Assembly: GCA_021803945.1 (NCBI GenBank) | Contig: JAJZKW010000005.1 | Coordinates: 7,716 to 55,335, forward strand | From: Microcaldota archaeon | GTDB taxonomy: Archaea > Micrarchaeota > Micrarchaeia > Micrarchaeales > CABMGC01 | Direction: 5' to 3' | DNA: 47,620 nt | In this document: positions 1 through 11,525 of the stretch, piece by piece | How the letters are laid out: every line of letters starts with the position of its first letter | How positions within the stretch are numbered: the first letter of the stretch is position 1 | Notes under the pieces: model-generated | Told to the model about the DNA's origin: nothing | Seen by the model: only the letters and a program-made list of their open reading frames with translations | The model's database searches: none | Position numbers and translations under genes: made by a program

Positions 1-48
1 AGGGGTCTTTACGGAGACAATCCCGGATTTCTTATCACAAACGAATGA
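1..48 (+). CDS. possible C-terminal end of an unidentified gene
   Basis: Frame 1 is open from the window edge and ends RGLYGDNPGFLITNE followed by TGA at 46-48, three bases before the convergent stop of the FAD synthase gene. The codons look like those of neighbouring genes. A second frame is also open and ends at 65-67, so the choice is uncertain. The fragment is too short to assign. Confidence 0.25.
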   Translation, partial: RGLYGDNPGFLITNE

Positions 49-50
49 AC

Positions 51-473
51 TCAGATCATCTTCCTGAGCCTTGAGCTTTTAAACACGTTGCTATTGAAAG
101 GCCTCTCCCGCTTTATCCTTGCCTTAATCTCATATCTTTCAAGGCTTCTGCGCAACTCCAGCTCGTCTATCCTCTGGTCATATCCGAGCACTATGAAGTC
201 AGGCCTGTATCTTAACAGTATCCTGTACATCTCCTCAGGATCTTTTATCCTATTTCCAAGCACTGCTTTGTGGACGAACTTCAAGGCCCCGACGATCTCA
301 AGCCTCGACCTCTCGCCGAACAGCGGCCTCCTCCCTTTTAGCATCTTTATGCTTTCGTCCCGCGCGACTACGACAACAAGCCTTCCATACCTGCTAGCCT
401 GCTTAAGGTAATGTATGTGGCCAGGATGCAGTATGTCGAAAGCCCCGAAAGCCATCACAGTCTTTTCCCGCAT
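51..473 (-). CDS. ribL: archaeal FAD synthase (FMN adenylyltransferase, RibL type)
   Basis: This cytidylyltransferase-fold enzyme should transfer AMP from ATP to FMN to make FAD in the cytosol. The protein is about 140 residues, the usual length of the archaeal RibL family. Its N-terminus carries the nucleotidyltransferase signature GAFDILHPGH (about residues 10-19), and the C-terminal FKSSRLRKM stretch fits the second phosphate-binding motif. An in-frame ATG lies two codons upstream at 479. I prefer 473 because a TATA-like ctttaaatatct (503-492) would put the transcript start almost exactly there, giving a leaderless message. A related glycerol-3-phosphate cytidylyltransferase is less likely given the short archaeal form. 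Confidence 0.85.
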   Translation of the reverse strand: MREKTVMAFGAFDILHPGHIHYLKQASRYGRLVVVVARDESIKMLKGRRPLFGERSRLEIVGALKFVHKAVLGNRIKDPEEMYRILLRYRPDFIVLGYDQRIDELELRRSLERYEIKARIKRERPFNSNVFKSSRLRKMI

Positions 474-491
474 ACACATACTCCAGGTTAA

Positions 492-503
492 AGATATTTA
501 AAG
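492..503 (-). promoter_or_regulatory. TATA box of ribL
   Basis: CTTTAAATATCT on the minus strand lies about 25 bases upstream of the ATG at 473, the spacing expected for a leaderless archaeal gene. Confidence 0.5.
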
Positions 504-678
504 AAATCCCCGGCCAAACCAGGCCAGGTCTTATATGCCCCAGACCCATATATACCGACATCAAATCCCATAGAAACCTATAAAAACTTTGACCTGCTAT
601 ATTATATGGTAAATTCGAATATCATTAGGTGACTTTTGGTATCTTCTATTTATAAAATCAAAAACAACAGGTGAAAAT

Positions 679-2337
679 ATGGCAGAGAATAATCTAGGCG
701 GACAACAGTATATGGTATTGCCGGAAGGGGCCAGCAGGCTTTTGGGAAAGGAGGCACAGAGAACCAATATCGCGGTGGGATATGCGGTAGCGAGCATAGT
801 AAAGACAACGCTCGGCCCTAAGGGCATGGACAAGATGCTCGTCAGCGAGCTTGGTGACATAGTGATAACCAACGACGGAGCCACCATCCTGGAAGAGATG
901 AACGTAGAGCATCCGATAGCAAAGATACTAGTAGAAGTAGCAAAGACGCAGGACAAGGAAGTCGGCGACGGGACAACGTCCGCAGTAATAATGGCCGGAG
1001 ACCTGCTGAGGAATGCGGGAAGCCTCCTTGACCAGGGCATACCTCCTGCAGCAATAATAAAAGGATATGACATGGCAAAGGAGAAGGCCCTTTCAGTGCT
1101 CAAGTCGGTATCAAGCAACATATCCATAGCAGATCACGACAAGCTCGAGAAGATAGCGAGGATATCGATAGGCTCAAAGAACATAGGCAGCGACACCACA
1201 AAGAAGAATCTGGTCAAGCTCGCCATATCTGCGATTGAGCAGGTGGCGGAGAAGCAGGGAGACAAGGCGGTGGTGGACAAGGACTTCATCAAGCTCGAGA
1301 AGAAGGAAGGCGGAAGCATAGACGACACTGAATTCATAAACGGGGTGCTTGTAGACAAGGAGATGGCACATCCGGGAATGCCAAAGTCCATAAAGAACGC
1401 TTCAATAGCTCTACTAGACGTAGCGCTAGAGATAGAGAAGACGGAAACAGACGCAAAGATAGAGATAACCTCTCCGGAGCAGATGCAGGCCTTCCTGAAC
1501 CAGGAGGAGAAGATGCTCAAGGCAATGGTAGAGAAGATATCAAAGAGCAAGGCCAATGTCGTCTTCGTGCAGAAAGGCATAGATGATGTAGCCCAGCACT
1601 TCCTCGCGAAGGCCGGAATCTCCGCAATAAGGAGGGTGAAGAAGAGCGACATGGAGAAGCTCTCAAAGGCCACTGGAGCAAGGATGGTGACGAGCCTCGA
1701 CGACCTATCCAAAGACGATCTCGGCTTTGCAGGCCTGGTTGAGGAGAGGAAGATCTCCGGGGAGCAGATGATCTTCGTGGAGAAATGCAAGGACCCGAAG
1801 AGCGTGACGATATTCATAAGGGGAGGCACAAAGCAGGCAACCGACGAGGTGGAGAGGGCGATAACCGATGTGATCGGAGCGCTGACAAGCACTATAGAGG
1901 ACGGCAAGTACGTGACCGGAGGAGGCAGCACTGAGATAGAGGTTGCAACGAAGCTCAGGGACGCAGCTACAGACATAGGCGGCAGGGAGCAGCTAGCCAT
2001 GATGTCATTCGCAGACGCGCTTGAAGTAATCCCCAAAGCGCTGGCAGAGAGCGCAGGTATGGATCCTATAGACACCCTGGTGCAGCTCAGGAACAAGCAC
2101 AAGGGCAGCTCAGGAAAGGCCTTCGGTGTTGATGTATATGGAAATGTCATATCCGACATGGACAAGCTGGGGGTAATAGAGCCGCTTAAAGTAAAGGTAC
2201 AGGCGATAACCAGCGCAACCGAGGCTACAGTCTCGATCCTGAGGATAGATGACATGATAAGCTCAAAGGGATCAAGGCCTCAGGGCGGAGGAGGGCCAGG
2301 AGGCATGCCTCAGGGCATGGGAGGGATGGAGGACTAA
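679..2337 (+). CDS. thsA: thermosome subunit (group II chaperonin)
   Basis: This is a cytosolic ATP-dependent protein-folding chaperonin that forms double rings with a built-in lid. The full-length 552 residues contain GPKGM (46-50), NDG (65-67) and the ATPase motif GDGTTSA (96-102), followed by apical and second equatorial regions and a Gly/Met-rich tail ending GGMED, typical of archaeal thermosomes. A clear ribosome binding site (aggtga, 670-675) precedes the ATG. The gene stands alone, with about 200 bases upstream containing several TATA-like stretches (tataaaaact 581-590, tatattatat 596-605). Only one subunit gene is seen here, so whether the complex is homo- or hetero-oligomeric cannot be told. 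Confidence 0.97.
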   Translation: MAENNLGGQQYMVLPEGASRLLGKEAQRTNIAVGYAVASIVKTTLGPKGMDKMLVSELGDIVITNDGATILEEMNVEHPIAKILVEVAKTQDKEVGDGTTSAVIMAGDLLRNAGSLLDQGIPPAAIIKGYDMAKEKALSVLKSVSSNISIADHDKLEKIARISIGSKNIGSDTTKKNLVKLAISAIEQVAEKQGDKAVVDKDFIKLEKKEGGSIDDTEFINGVLVDKEMAHPGMPKSIKNASIALLDVALEIEKTETDAKIEITSPEQMQAFLNQEEKMLKAMVEKISKSKANVVFVQKGIDDVAQHFLAKAGISAIRRVKKSDMEKLSKATGARMVTSLDDLSKDDLGFAGLVEERKISGEQMIFVEKCKDPKSVTIFIRGGTKQATDEVERAITDVIGALTSTIEDGKYVTGGGSTEIEVATKLRDAATDIGGREQLAMMSFADALEVIPKALAESAGMDPIDTLVQLRNKHKGSSGKAFGVDVYGNVISDMDKLGVIEPLKVKVQAITSATEATVSILRIDDMISSKGSRPQGGGGPGGMPQGMGGMED

Positions 2338-2396
2338 CTGCATAAGGTCCAGCCTTCCAGCCAAGGCCATCCAATCCCTTTCAGGTCCTTCGGCAG

Positions 2397-2418
2397 ACTT
2401 TAAATATAAATATAAACT
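2397..2418 (+). promoter_or_regulatory. promoter of the adkA-eL14 operon
   Basis: A run of overlapping A/T boxes (actttaaatataaatat) sits 37-58 bases upstream of the adkA ATG. A Shine-Dalgarno-like ggtg (2443-2446) shows a short leader. The genes that follow have very small gaps, so this probably drives the whole group. Confidence 0.5.
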
Positions 2419-2454
2419 CTTCATTCCATATACCCATAAACAGGGTGTCTCCAC

Positions 2455-3030
2455 ATGACAAAACTAATACTAGTCACAGGAACCGCAGGAGCAGGGAAAA
2501 GCACGATCCTTTCGATATTATCCGGCATAGAGGGCAACAAGCTCAGGATAATCAACCTTGGCTCAGAGATGCTTGACATAGCAAAGGAGAGGTTCAACAT
2601 AACTGACAGGGACAAGGTGAGGCTCCTCGACGACAGTACGACAATAGCGATAAGAAACGAGATCATGCAGAGGATAATAGGCACGAAGGAGGACTCGATA
2701 ATAGACACCCACGCATCGGTAAAGCAGGGAAGGAGATACAGGCCGGGATTCTCCATAGACGAACTGCAGAAGATAAGGATAAGCGCAATAATATACATAG
2801 ACGCGACATCAGAGGAGGTGCTTGAGAGGAGCCTCGCTGACAAATCCAGGACAAGGGCCTACGACTCGATCGCAGAAATAGACGAGTGGAGGAGCGTAAA
2901 CATATCCATAATCTCGACGTTCGCCGTGTATTTAAATATCCCGATATACATCATATACAACAAGGAAGGAAAGCAGGATGAAGCTGCAGCAGAAGTGCAC
3001 AGGATAACAAAAGAGATAATCGGCGAATAA
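2455..3030 (+). CDS. adkA: archaeal adenylate kinase
   Basis: This P-loop kinase interconverts ATP + AMP and 2 ADP. The 191 residues carry a Walker A loop GTAGAGKST at 9-17 and a basic lid-like region, matching the short archaeal AdkA family rather than bacterial Adk. Its position is diagnostic: in many archaea adkA is followed by a DUF106 membrane protein, eL34, cytidylate kinase and eL14, exactly as here. The stop codon is one base from the next start, implying co-transcription. The secY gene that often precedes adkA is absent, and the thermosome gene occupies that place. Confidence 0.9.
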   Translation: MTKLILVTGTAGAGKSTILSILSGIEGNKLRIINLGSEMLDIAKERFNITDRDKVRLLDDSTTIAIRNEIMQRIIGTKEDSIIDTHASVKQGRRYRPGFSIDELQKIRISAIIYIDATSEEVLERSLADKSRTRAYDSIAEIDEWRSVNISIISTFAVYLNIPIYIIYNKEGKQDEAAAEVHRITKEIIGE

Positions 3031-3031
3031 T

Positions 3032-3487
3032 TTGGCCATACCAATACTACCAGAGCTAGCGGCAATAGCAATTGCATACGTAACGCTTACAATCGTAGTG
3101 CAGAGGAAACTGATAAACTACAAGAGGATAAAGGAGATAAAGAAGGAGATGGACTCTAAGATGAAGGAGCTGAAGCAGATGGGCGCAACCGCAACAAAGG
3201 AGATGACGGACGCCAAGCAGAAGGAGATAATGCTGCTCACATCAGAGAGCATGAAGCACCAGATCAAGGGAATGATTATAATACTTCCAATATCAATACT
3301 TCTATATTACGTCGCGCTTCCGGCACTGTTCCCTTCACAGGCCACAGTCATCGTCCTTTCATACACGCTGCCGTACAGGACGTTCTTCATAATTGTGGCG
3401 TTCGTCCTGGGATTGATATCGACGATGCTGCTCTCGCTGTACGAAAGGGCAGTGGCGAAGAGGCAGCAGCCGGTTACCGCTCAATGA
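3032..3487 (+). CDS. DUF106 / EMC3-TMCO1-like membrane insertase
   Basis: This is a small integral membrane protein of the Oxa1/YidC/EMC3 superfamily, thought to help insert membrane proteins. The 151 residues show an N-terminal hydrophobic segment (about 5-22), a long charged Lys/Met-rich helical hairpin (about 28-75), and two further membrane segments (about 82-104 and 117-140), the standard DUF106 layout. Translation appears to begin at TTG (3032-3034), one base after the adkA stop. Placement between adkA and eL34 is the conserved archaeal arrangement. Function is known from homologues; the annotation rests on topology and context. Confidence 0.85.
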   Translation: MAIPILPELAAIAIAYVTLTIVVQRKLINYKRIKEIKKEMDSKMKELKQMGATATKEMTDAKQKEIMLLTSESMKHQIKGMIIILPISILLYYVALPALFPSQATVIVLSYTLPYRTFFIIVAFVLGLISTMLLSLYERAVAKRQQPVTAQ

Positions 3488-3500
3488 AAAAGGTGTTTTT

Positions 3501-3821
3501 TTGCCAAAACCAATGCACAGATCGAGAAGCTTCAGGAGGCTTGACAGAGTCACTCCGAAGAACAGGCACGTCATCCACTACAAGAGGAAGTCCCCGTCAA
3601 TGCCGCACTGCGCAATCTGCAGGAAGGAGCTCAATGGGATATCCCTAAAGCCGAGAGGAAAGAGCGCAGCGACCAATTCCAGGAAGTTCGGCGGCGTGCT
3701 CTGCGCGTCATGCACCTCCAAGGTGATAAAGCTGGCGAGCAGGATAGAGCAGGGAGAGATGAAGCTAAATGACATCAGCATAGTAGACAGAGCGTTTGTA
3801 CTCCAGATGATATCGCACTGA
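3501..3821 (+). CDS. rpl34e: large-subunit ribosomal protein eL34
   Basis: This 106-residue basic protein has a zinc-ribbon pair CAIC ... CASC and the basic N-terminus MPKPMHRSRSFRR characteristic of eL34. It begins at TTG (3501), preceded by aggtg at 3491-3495. It lies 13 bases after the DUF106 gene in the conserved adkA-DUF106-eL34-cmk-eL14 cluster. Confidence 0.93.
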   Translation: MPKPMHRSRSFRRLDRVTPKNRHVIHYKRKSPSMPHCAICRKELNGISLKPRGKSAATNSRKFGGVLCASCTSKVIKLASRIEQGEMKLNDISIVDRAFVLQMISH

Positions 3822-3842
3822 AGGCATAGCAGATGCATCCCC

Positions 3843-4406
3843 ATGGAAGCAATAATAATATCCGGGAAGCCGGCGGCCGGCAAGACCACAGTAGCCAGGA
3901 TCATCGCCGGACGGCTGCACATAAAAGCCATAGGCGGGGGAGACATACTAAAAGAGATGGCCATCGAGAGAGGGTATAATGCGCACGGCGACGAGTGGTG
4001 GGACTCGAAAGAGGGCATAGAGTTCCTGATGGAGAGGAAGAAGAACCCGGATTTTGACAACGAAGCTGACAAGAAGCTTATAAAAAAGATAGACGAAGGC
4101 GACATAGTCGTCACAAGCTACACTGCCGCATGGATATCCAAGAAGGGCTTCAAGGTCTGGCTCGACGGAACAGAGAAGACAAGGGCGGAGAGGATGGTAA
4201 AGAGAGACAATACGGAAATGTCGGAGAGCATGAAGGTGGTAAAGATAAGGGACATAGAGAACTTCAACGTCTACAAGAAGATATACAACATAGACTTCGG
4301 CAAGGACAAGACACCCTTCGACCTCATAATAGACACCAACTCAAAGCGCCCGGAAGAGGTAGCGGAGATTATATTAAATGAATATAAGAAAAGGAATAAT
4401 AGATGA
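3843..4406 (+). CDS. cmk: cytidylate kinase, archaeal type
   Basis: This enzyme phosphorylates CMP/dCMP to the diphosphate with ATP. The 187 residues begin with a P-loop GKPAAGKTT (8-16) and include the GGGDILKEMA and DEWWDS segments typical of the archaeal Cmk family (shorter than bacterial Cmk), and the lid-like RAERMVKRDN. It sits between eL34 and eL14, the usual archaeal context, and its stop nearly touches the next start. Confidence 0.92.
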   Translation: MEAIIISGKPAAGKTTVARIIAGRLHIKAIGGGDILKEMAIERGYNAHGDEWWDSKEGIEFLMERKKNPDFDNEADKKLIKKIDEGDIVVTSYTAAWISKKGFKVWLDGTEKTRAERMVKRDNTEMSESMKVVKIRDIENFNVYKKIYNIDFGKDKTPFDLIIDTNSKRPEEVAEIILNEYKKRNNR

Positions 4407-4410
4407 TTGA

Positions 4411-4650
4411 ATGGCACTGATAGAGGAAGGCAGGGTATGTATAAAGAAATCAGGAAGGGATGCCGGCAGCAAAGCCGTCATAACAAAGGTGATAGACGGG
4501 AGCTTCGTAAACATAATAAGCTCTGTAAGGCCGAAGGAGAGGAAGTGCAACGTCCAGCACCTCGAGTTCCTTTCGGAGAAGGTATCTCTCTCTGACAAGG
4601 GCCAGCTGGCCAAGGTGCTCGAGATAGACACAGCGAAGCTAAAGGCATGA
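4411..4650 (+). CDS. rpl14e: large-subunit ribosomal protein eL14
   Basis: This 79-residue protein has an SH3-like barrel sequence (IEEGRVCIKKSGRDAGSKAV, then a conserved central NVQHLEFL), as in archaeal eL14. It starts four bases after the cmk stop. In many archaea truB/cbf5 follows; here an aminotransferase gene takes that position. Confidence 0.93.
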   Translation: MALIEEGRVCIKKSGRDAGSKAVITKVIDGSFVNIISSVRPKERKCNVQHLEFLSEKVSLSDKGQLAKVLEIDTAKLKA

Positions 4651-4663
4651 CAAGGGCCATAGC

Positions 4664-5980
4664 ATGAAATTCAGGCTCACTCCAAAGATAAAGGACATAA
4701 TCGCAAGGGACAGGAAAGTGATAATGACGACAACGCGCGGCGAGGTCCCTTTCGTTGCGTCACACGGCAGGGGGGATTTCGTATATGATGTGTCAGGGAA
4801 CAGGTTCATAGACTTCTCCTCATTCATAAGCGTATACAATTTCGGGGTTAATGGCACAAAGGAGGCTGCTGCTGCCATAAGCAGCCAGGCTGCCAAACTG
4901 ATGCATCCTGCGTTCACCGACTATTATGCCGAGCAGCCTGTAGCCTTCGCCGAAAACCTGCTCACGATGTTCCCCAAGGGATTTGGAAAAGTCTTCTTCT
5001 CAAATTCAGGCACCGAAGCCAACGAAGCGGCAATAAAATATTCAAAGCTGTTTACCAAGAGGCAGTATACGATAGCCTTCTATAACTCATTCCACGGAAG
5101 GACAATAGGATCTCTCTCCCTCACGTCTTCGAAGATCGCGCAGAGGGAAAGGTTCGGTCCGTTCAACTCCGTCGTACATGCTCCGTACGCATACTGCTAT
5201 AGATGCCCGCTCGGCAAGGAGTATCCTTCATGCGGCATAGCATGCGCGGATTACCTGAAGAAATACCCGTTGGCCAAGGAGGTCTCCCCGAAAGAGGTTT
5301 CCGCAATATTCATCGAGCCCGTCCAGGGGGAGGGTGGGTATGTAGTTCCCCCAAGAGAGTTCGTCAAGGAGGTCAGGAAGATAGCCACTGACAACGGGAT
5401 GCTGCTTGTCTCCGACGAGGTGCAGGCAGGGTACATGCGTGCAGGGAAGTTCCTTGCTATGGACAATTTCGGAGTAGAGGCCGACATCTATACGCTTGCA
5501 AAGGCAGCAGGCGGAGGCCTGCCCATAGGAATCACCGTGGCAAGGAATTCGCTTGGCAACGTTCCTGAAGGCGCGCACTCAAATACGTTCGGAGGGAACC
5601 TCGTGTCAGTCGCAGCAGCCGACACCACGCTCAGGTACATAAAGAAGAACATGCGTTCGCTAGAGGCGCAGATAAAGGAGAAGAACAGGATAATCATGGA
5701 CAGGCTCAACAGGATGAAGGACGAATACGAGATAGTGGGAGACGTCAGGGGCCTAGGGCTTATGATAGGCGTGGAGTTTGTCAAGGACAAGAAATCCAAG
5801 GCACCTGCGGTCAAGGAAAGGGATGCGGTGGTGCTGGAGTCATTCAACAACGGCTTGCTCATGCTGCCATGCGGTGAATCAGTGATAAGGATAATACCTC
5901 CGATAACGATATCAAGGAGCAGCCTCGAAGAGGGGCTCGACATACTCGAGGCAGCGATCAGGAAGTCCTGCGGGAAATGA
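4664..5980 (+). CDS. class III (PLP) aminotransferase, GabT/ArgD-like
   Basis: This is a pyridoxal-phosphate enzyme of fold type I. The 438 residues contain SNSGTEANEAAIKYS (113-127), SDEVQAG (250-256, Asp251 to contact the pyridine nitrogen) and LAKAAGGG with Lys280 as the Schiff-base lysine. Class III members of this length act on 4-aminobutyrate, ornithine or acetylornithine, and archaeal homologues can have broad specificity, so the substrate is not assigned. Cys178, Cys181, Cys190 and Cys194 form a C-x2-C-x8-C-x3-C cluster in an insertion after the HAPYAY segment, which could bind metal (inference). The gene is 13 bases after eL14 and probably the last of that operon. Confidence 0.88.
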   Translation: MKFRLTPKIKDIIARDRKVIMTTTRGEVPFVASHGRGDFVYDVSGNRFIDFSSFISVYNFGVNGTKEAAAAISSQAAKLMHPAFTDYYAEQPVAFAENLLTMFPKGFGKVFFSNSGTEANEAAIKYSKLFTKRQYTIAFYNSFHGRTIGSLSLTSSKIAQRERFGPFNSVVHAPYAYCYRCPLGKEYPSCGIACADYLKKYPLAKEVSPKEVSAIFIEPVQGEGGYVVPPREFVKEVRKIATDNGMLLVSDEVQAGYMRAGKFLAMDNFGVEADIYTLAKAAGGGLPIGITVARNSLGNVPEGAHSNTFGGNLVSVAAADTTLRYIKKNMRSLEAQIKEKNRIIMDRLNRMKDEYEIVGDVRGLGLMIGVEFVKDKKSKAPAVKERDAVVLESFNNGLLMLPCGESVIRIIPPITISRSSLEEGLDILEAAIRKSCGK

Positions 5981-5985
5981 TGGAT

Positions 5986-6007
5986 CAGCGCGTAACGCTG
6001 CGCGCTG
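5986..6007. terminator. hairpin between convergent genes
   Basis: CAGCGCG and CGCGCTG form a perfect 7-bp stem around an 8-base loop between the ends of the aminotransferase and rpoA2. A second, overlapping pairing (gtaacgc 5992-5998 with gcgttac 6016-6022) is possible. A transcription-stop role is inferred from position. Confidence 0.35.
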
Positions 6008-6058
6008 CAGCTCAACGCGTTACATACATCATATAAGGAAAAGGAAATAAGGTTCAGG

Positions 6059-9690
<3,632 letters not shown>

Positions 9691-11520
9691 CTACTCGTTC
9701 AGGCTTATGCTGGTCATTATGTGGAGGGACTTTATCTCGTCGAGCAGCACTTTGAAGGCGTAGCTTATCTCTACCTCCTCGAAGTCGTTCTGCTTGCACA
9801 CAGAGCATATCTGCACCTTCTTTATGTGATCGTAATATCCCAGCGAGCCGCAGTTCTTGCACACAAGGACCTCTGTCTTGTCGCTCTGGTCGAGCAGCCT
9901 CTCCTTGAGCAGCAGGCTAGCCCCGTATCCTATTAGAGCATCTCGTTCCATCTCCCCGAATCTCAGGGCACCCTGCCTGGCTTTTCCTTCAGTAGGCTGG
10001 TGGGTAAGTATCTGCACCTTCCCCCTGCTTCTGACCTGTATCTTGTTGCTGACCATGTGGTACAGCCTGTTGTAGTATACCACTCCGTTGAAGATCGTGG
10101 ACCTGAACGGCAGCCCAGTCATCCCGTCATAAAGCACCTCATTGCCGTATCTCTCGAACCCGTGCGATTCGAGCATGTTTCCATAATCCTCTATCCTCTT
10201 AGACCCTGCCTCTGCGAACGCCGTGCCGTCCATTATCCTGCCCCCTACTGCACCGGCCTTTCCTGAGAGCATCTCCAGGAGGTGGCCGAAGGTAAGCCTT
10301 GTCGGTATAGAGTGCGGATTGAGTAGCAGGTCAGGGACTATCCCCTCAGCAGTGAAAGGCATGTCTTCCGGCGGAACTATCAATGCCACAACTCCCTTCT
10401 GCCCGTGCCTGCTCGCAAACTTGTCCCCGTTTTCAGGTATCCTGAGGCTCCTTATCCTTGTCTTGACTATCTTCGTAGCGCCTGTTGATTCTGTGAATAT
10501 AACGCTGTCTACCACTCCGCTCTCCCCTGTCTTCATCACCACCGTATCATCCCTTACCTTCTCCTCTAACCCTCCTGCTCCCAGGTTCTCCTCAAGGAAC
10601 CTTGGAGGCGCTATCTTCCCTATCAACGCGTCCCCTTCAGACACCTCCATCTCAGGCTCTATTATCCCGTCCTCGCTGAGCTTCGAGTATACGTGCTCTC
10701 CCATGTATCCGTCGGCTGTAGGCGGAGGGATCTTGAACTTGTCCTTCTGCCCTCCAGGATACCTCCTCTCCTCATCCACATATGTCTTGTAAAACATGCT
10801 TCTCCCGAGCCCCCTGTCCACAGCGGCCCTGTTCAGGACTATGGCATCTGCCATATTGTATCCATAGTATGTTGAAAGCGCAACCACGAAGTTCTGTCCG
10901 CTGGGGTGGTTGGTTATCTTCACAGTCTCGTATGCCGCAGTGGTGGCTATGGGTTTCTGCGGGTAGAAAAGTATATATGACCTGGAATCGAACCTCTGGT
11001 TGAAGTTTGTGGCATACAGGCCCTGCGCCTGCTTCGTGAAGTTGGCGAGCATTGCGTGCCTTGCCAAGCTGTTGTGCTCAGGGTAAGGCGATGTGTTTAT
11101 CGTAAATCCGAATATTGCCGATATGTCCACCTCAAGGTGGGTGGTCTTTTCCGTTATGTCCTTTTCAGTCATCGCAGCCAGTATATTCTCCTCCTCCTCC
11201 GCATCGAGGTATTCGACTATCCCGTTCCTAAGCAGCCAGTTGAAATTTATCTCCTTGCTCTTCAGCTTCTCCTCCAGCTCGCGTGTGAACTTCGACTGCT
11301 TGTTCTCCACTATTATGTAAGGCTTCCTCAGCCTTCCCCTGTCAGTGTTTATATTGACTGCATTGAGCTTTTCGGAGTATGACACGTTCACCTCTCCTGA
11401 TATCATGCCCTTCCTGCGTGCGGCCCGTATCTCGGCTGCCAGCTCCAGCGGATTCTCCACTGCTCCGGCAACCTTGCCATTGAGGTAAACGTATGCCTTG
11501 CCCTTCGCTCTAGCCGCCAT
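9691..11520 (-). CDS. rpoB1: DNA-directed RNA polymerase subunit B' (RpoB1, C-terminal half of B)
   Basis: This is the C-terminal half of the second-largest subunit, made as a separate polypeptide of about 610 residues. It contains GDKFASRHGQKGV, part of the active-site wall, and a C-terminal zinc site CKNC ... CSVC. The frame can start at GTG 11529, overlapping the rpoB2 stop, or at ATG 11520 (MAARAKGKAYVYLNGK), which I prefer because the conserved sequence begins there. A split B gene is known in methanogens, halophiles and Archaeoglobus. Confidence 0.95.
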   Translation of the reverse strand: MAARAKGKAYVYLNGKVAGAVENPLELAAEIRAARRKGMISGEVNVSYSEKLNAVNINTDRGRLRKPYIIVENKQSKFTRELEEKLKSKEINFNWLLRNGIVEYLDAEEEENILAAMTEKDITEKTTHLEVDISAIFGFTINTSPYPEHNSLARHAMLANFTKQAQGLYATNFNQRFDSRSYILFYPQKPIATTAAYETVKITNHPSGQNFVVALSTYYGYNMADAIVLNRAAVDRGLGRSMFYKTYVDEERRYPGGQKDKFKIPPPTADGYMGEHVYSKLSEDGIIEPEMEVSEGDALIGKIAPPRFLEENLGAGGLEEKVRDDTVVMKTGESGVVDSVIFTESTGATKIVKTRIRSLRIPENGDKFASRHGQKGVVALIVPPEDMPFTAEGIVPDLLLNPHSIPTRLTFGHLLEMLSGKAGAVGGRIMDGTAFAEAGSKRIEDYGNMLESHGFERYGNEVLYDGMTGLPFRSTIFNGVVYYNRLYHMVSNKIQVRSRGKVQILTHQPTEGKARQGALRFGEMERDALIGYGASLLLKERLLDQSDKTEVLVCKNCGSLGYYDHIKKVQICSVCKQNDFEEVEISYAFKVLLDEIKSLHIMTSISLNE

Positions 11521-11525
11521 AAACA

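Noticed and set aside
1134-2255. 373-codon frame antisense to the thermosome
   Set aside because: A long antisense shadow caused by codon bias of the real gene; Ser/Ala-rich with no domain.
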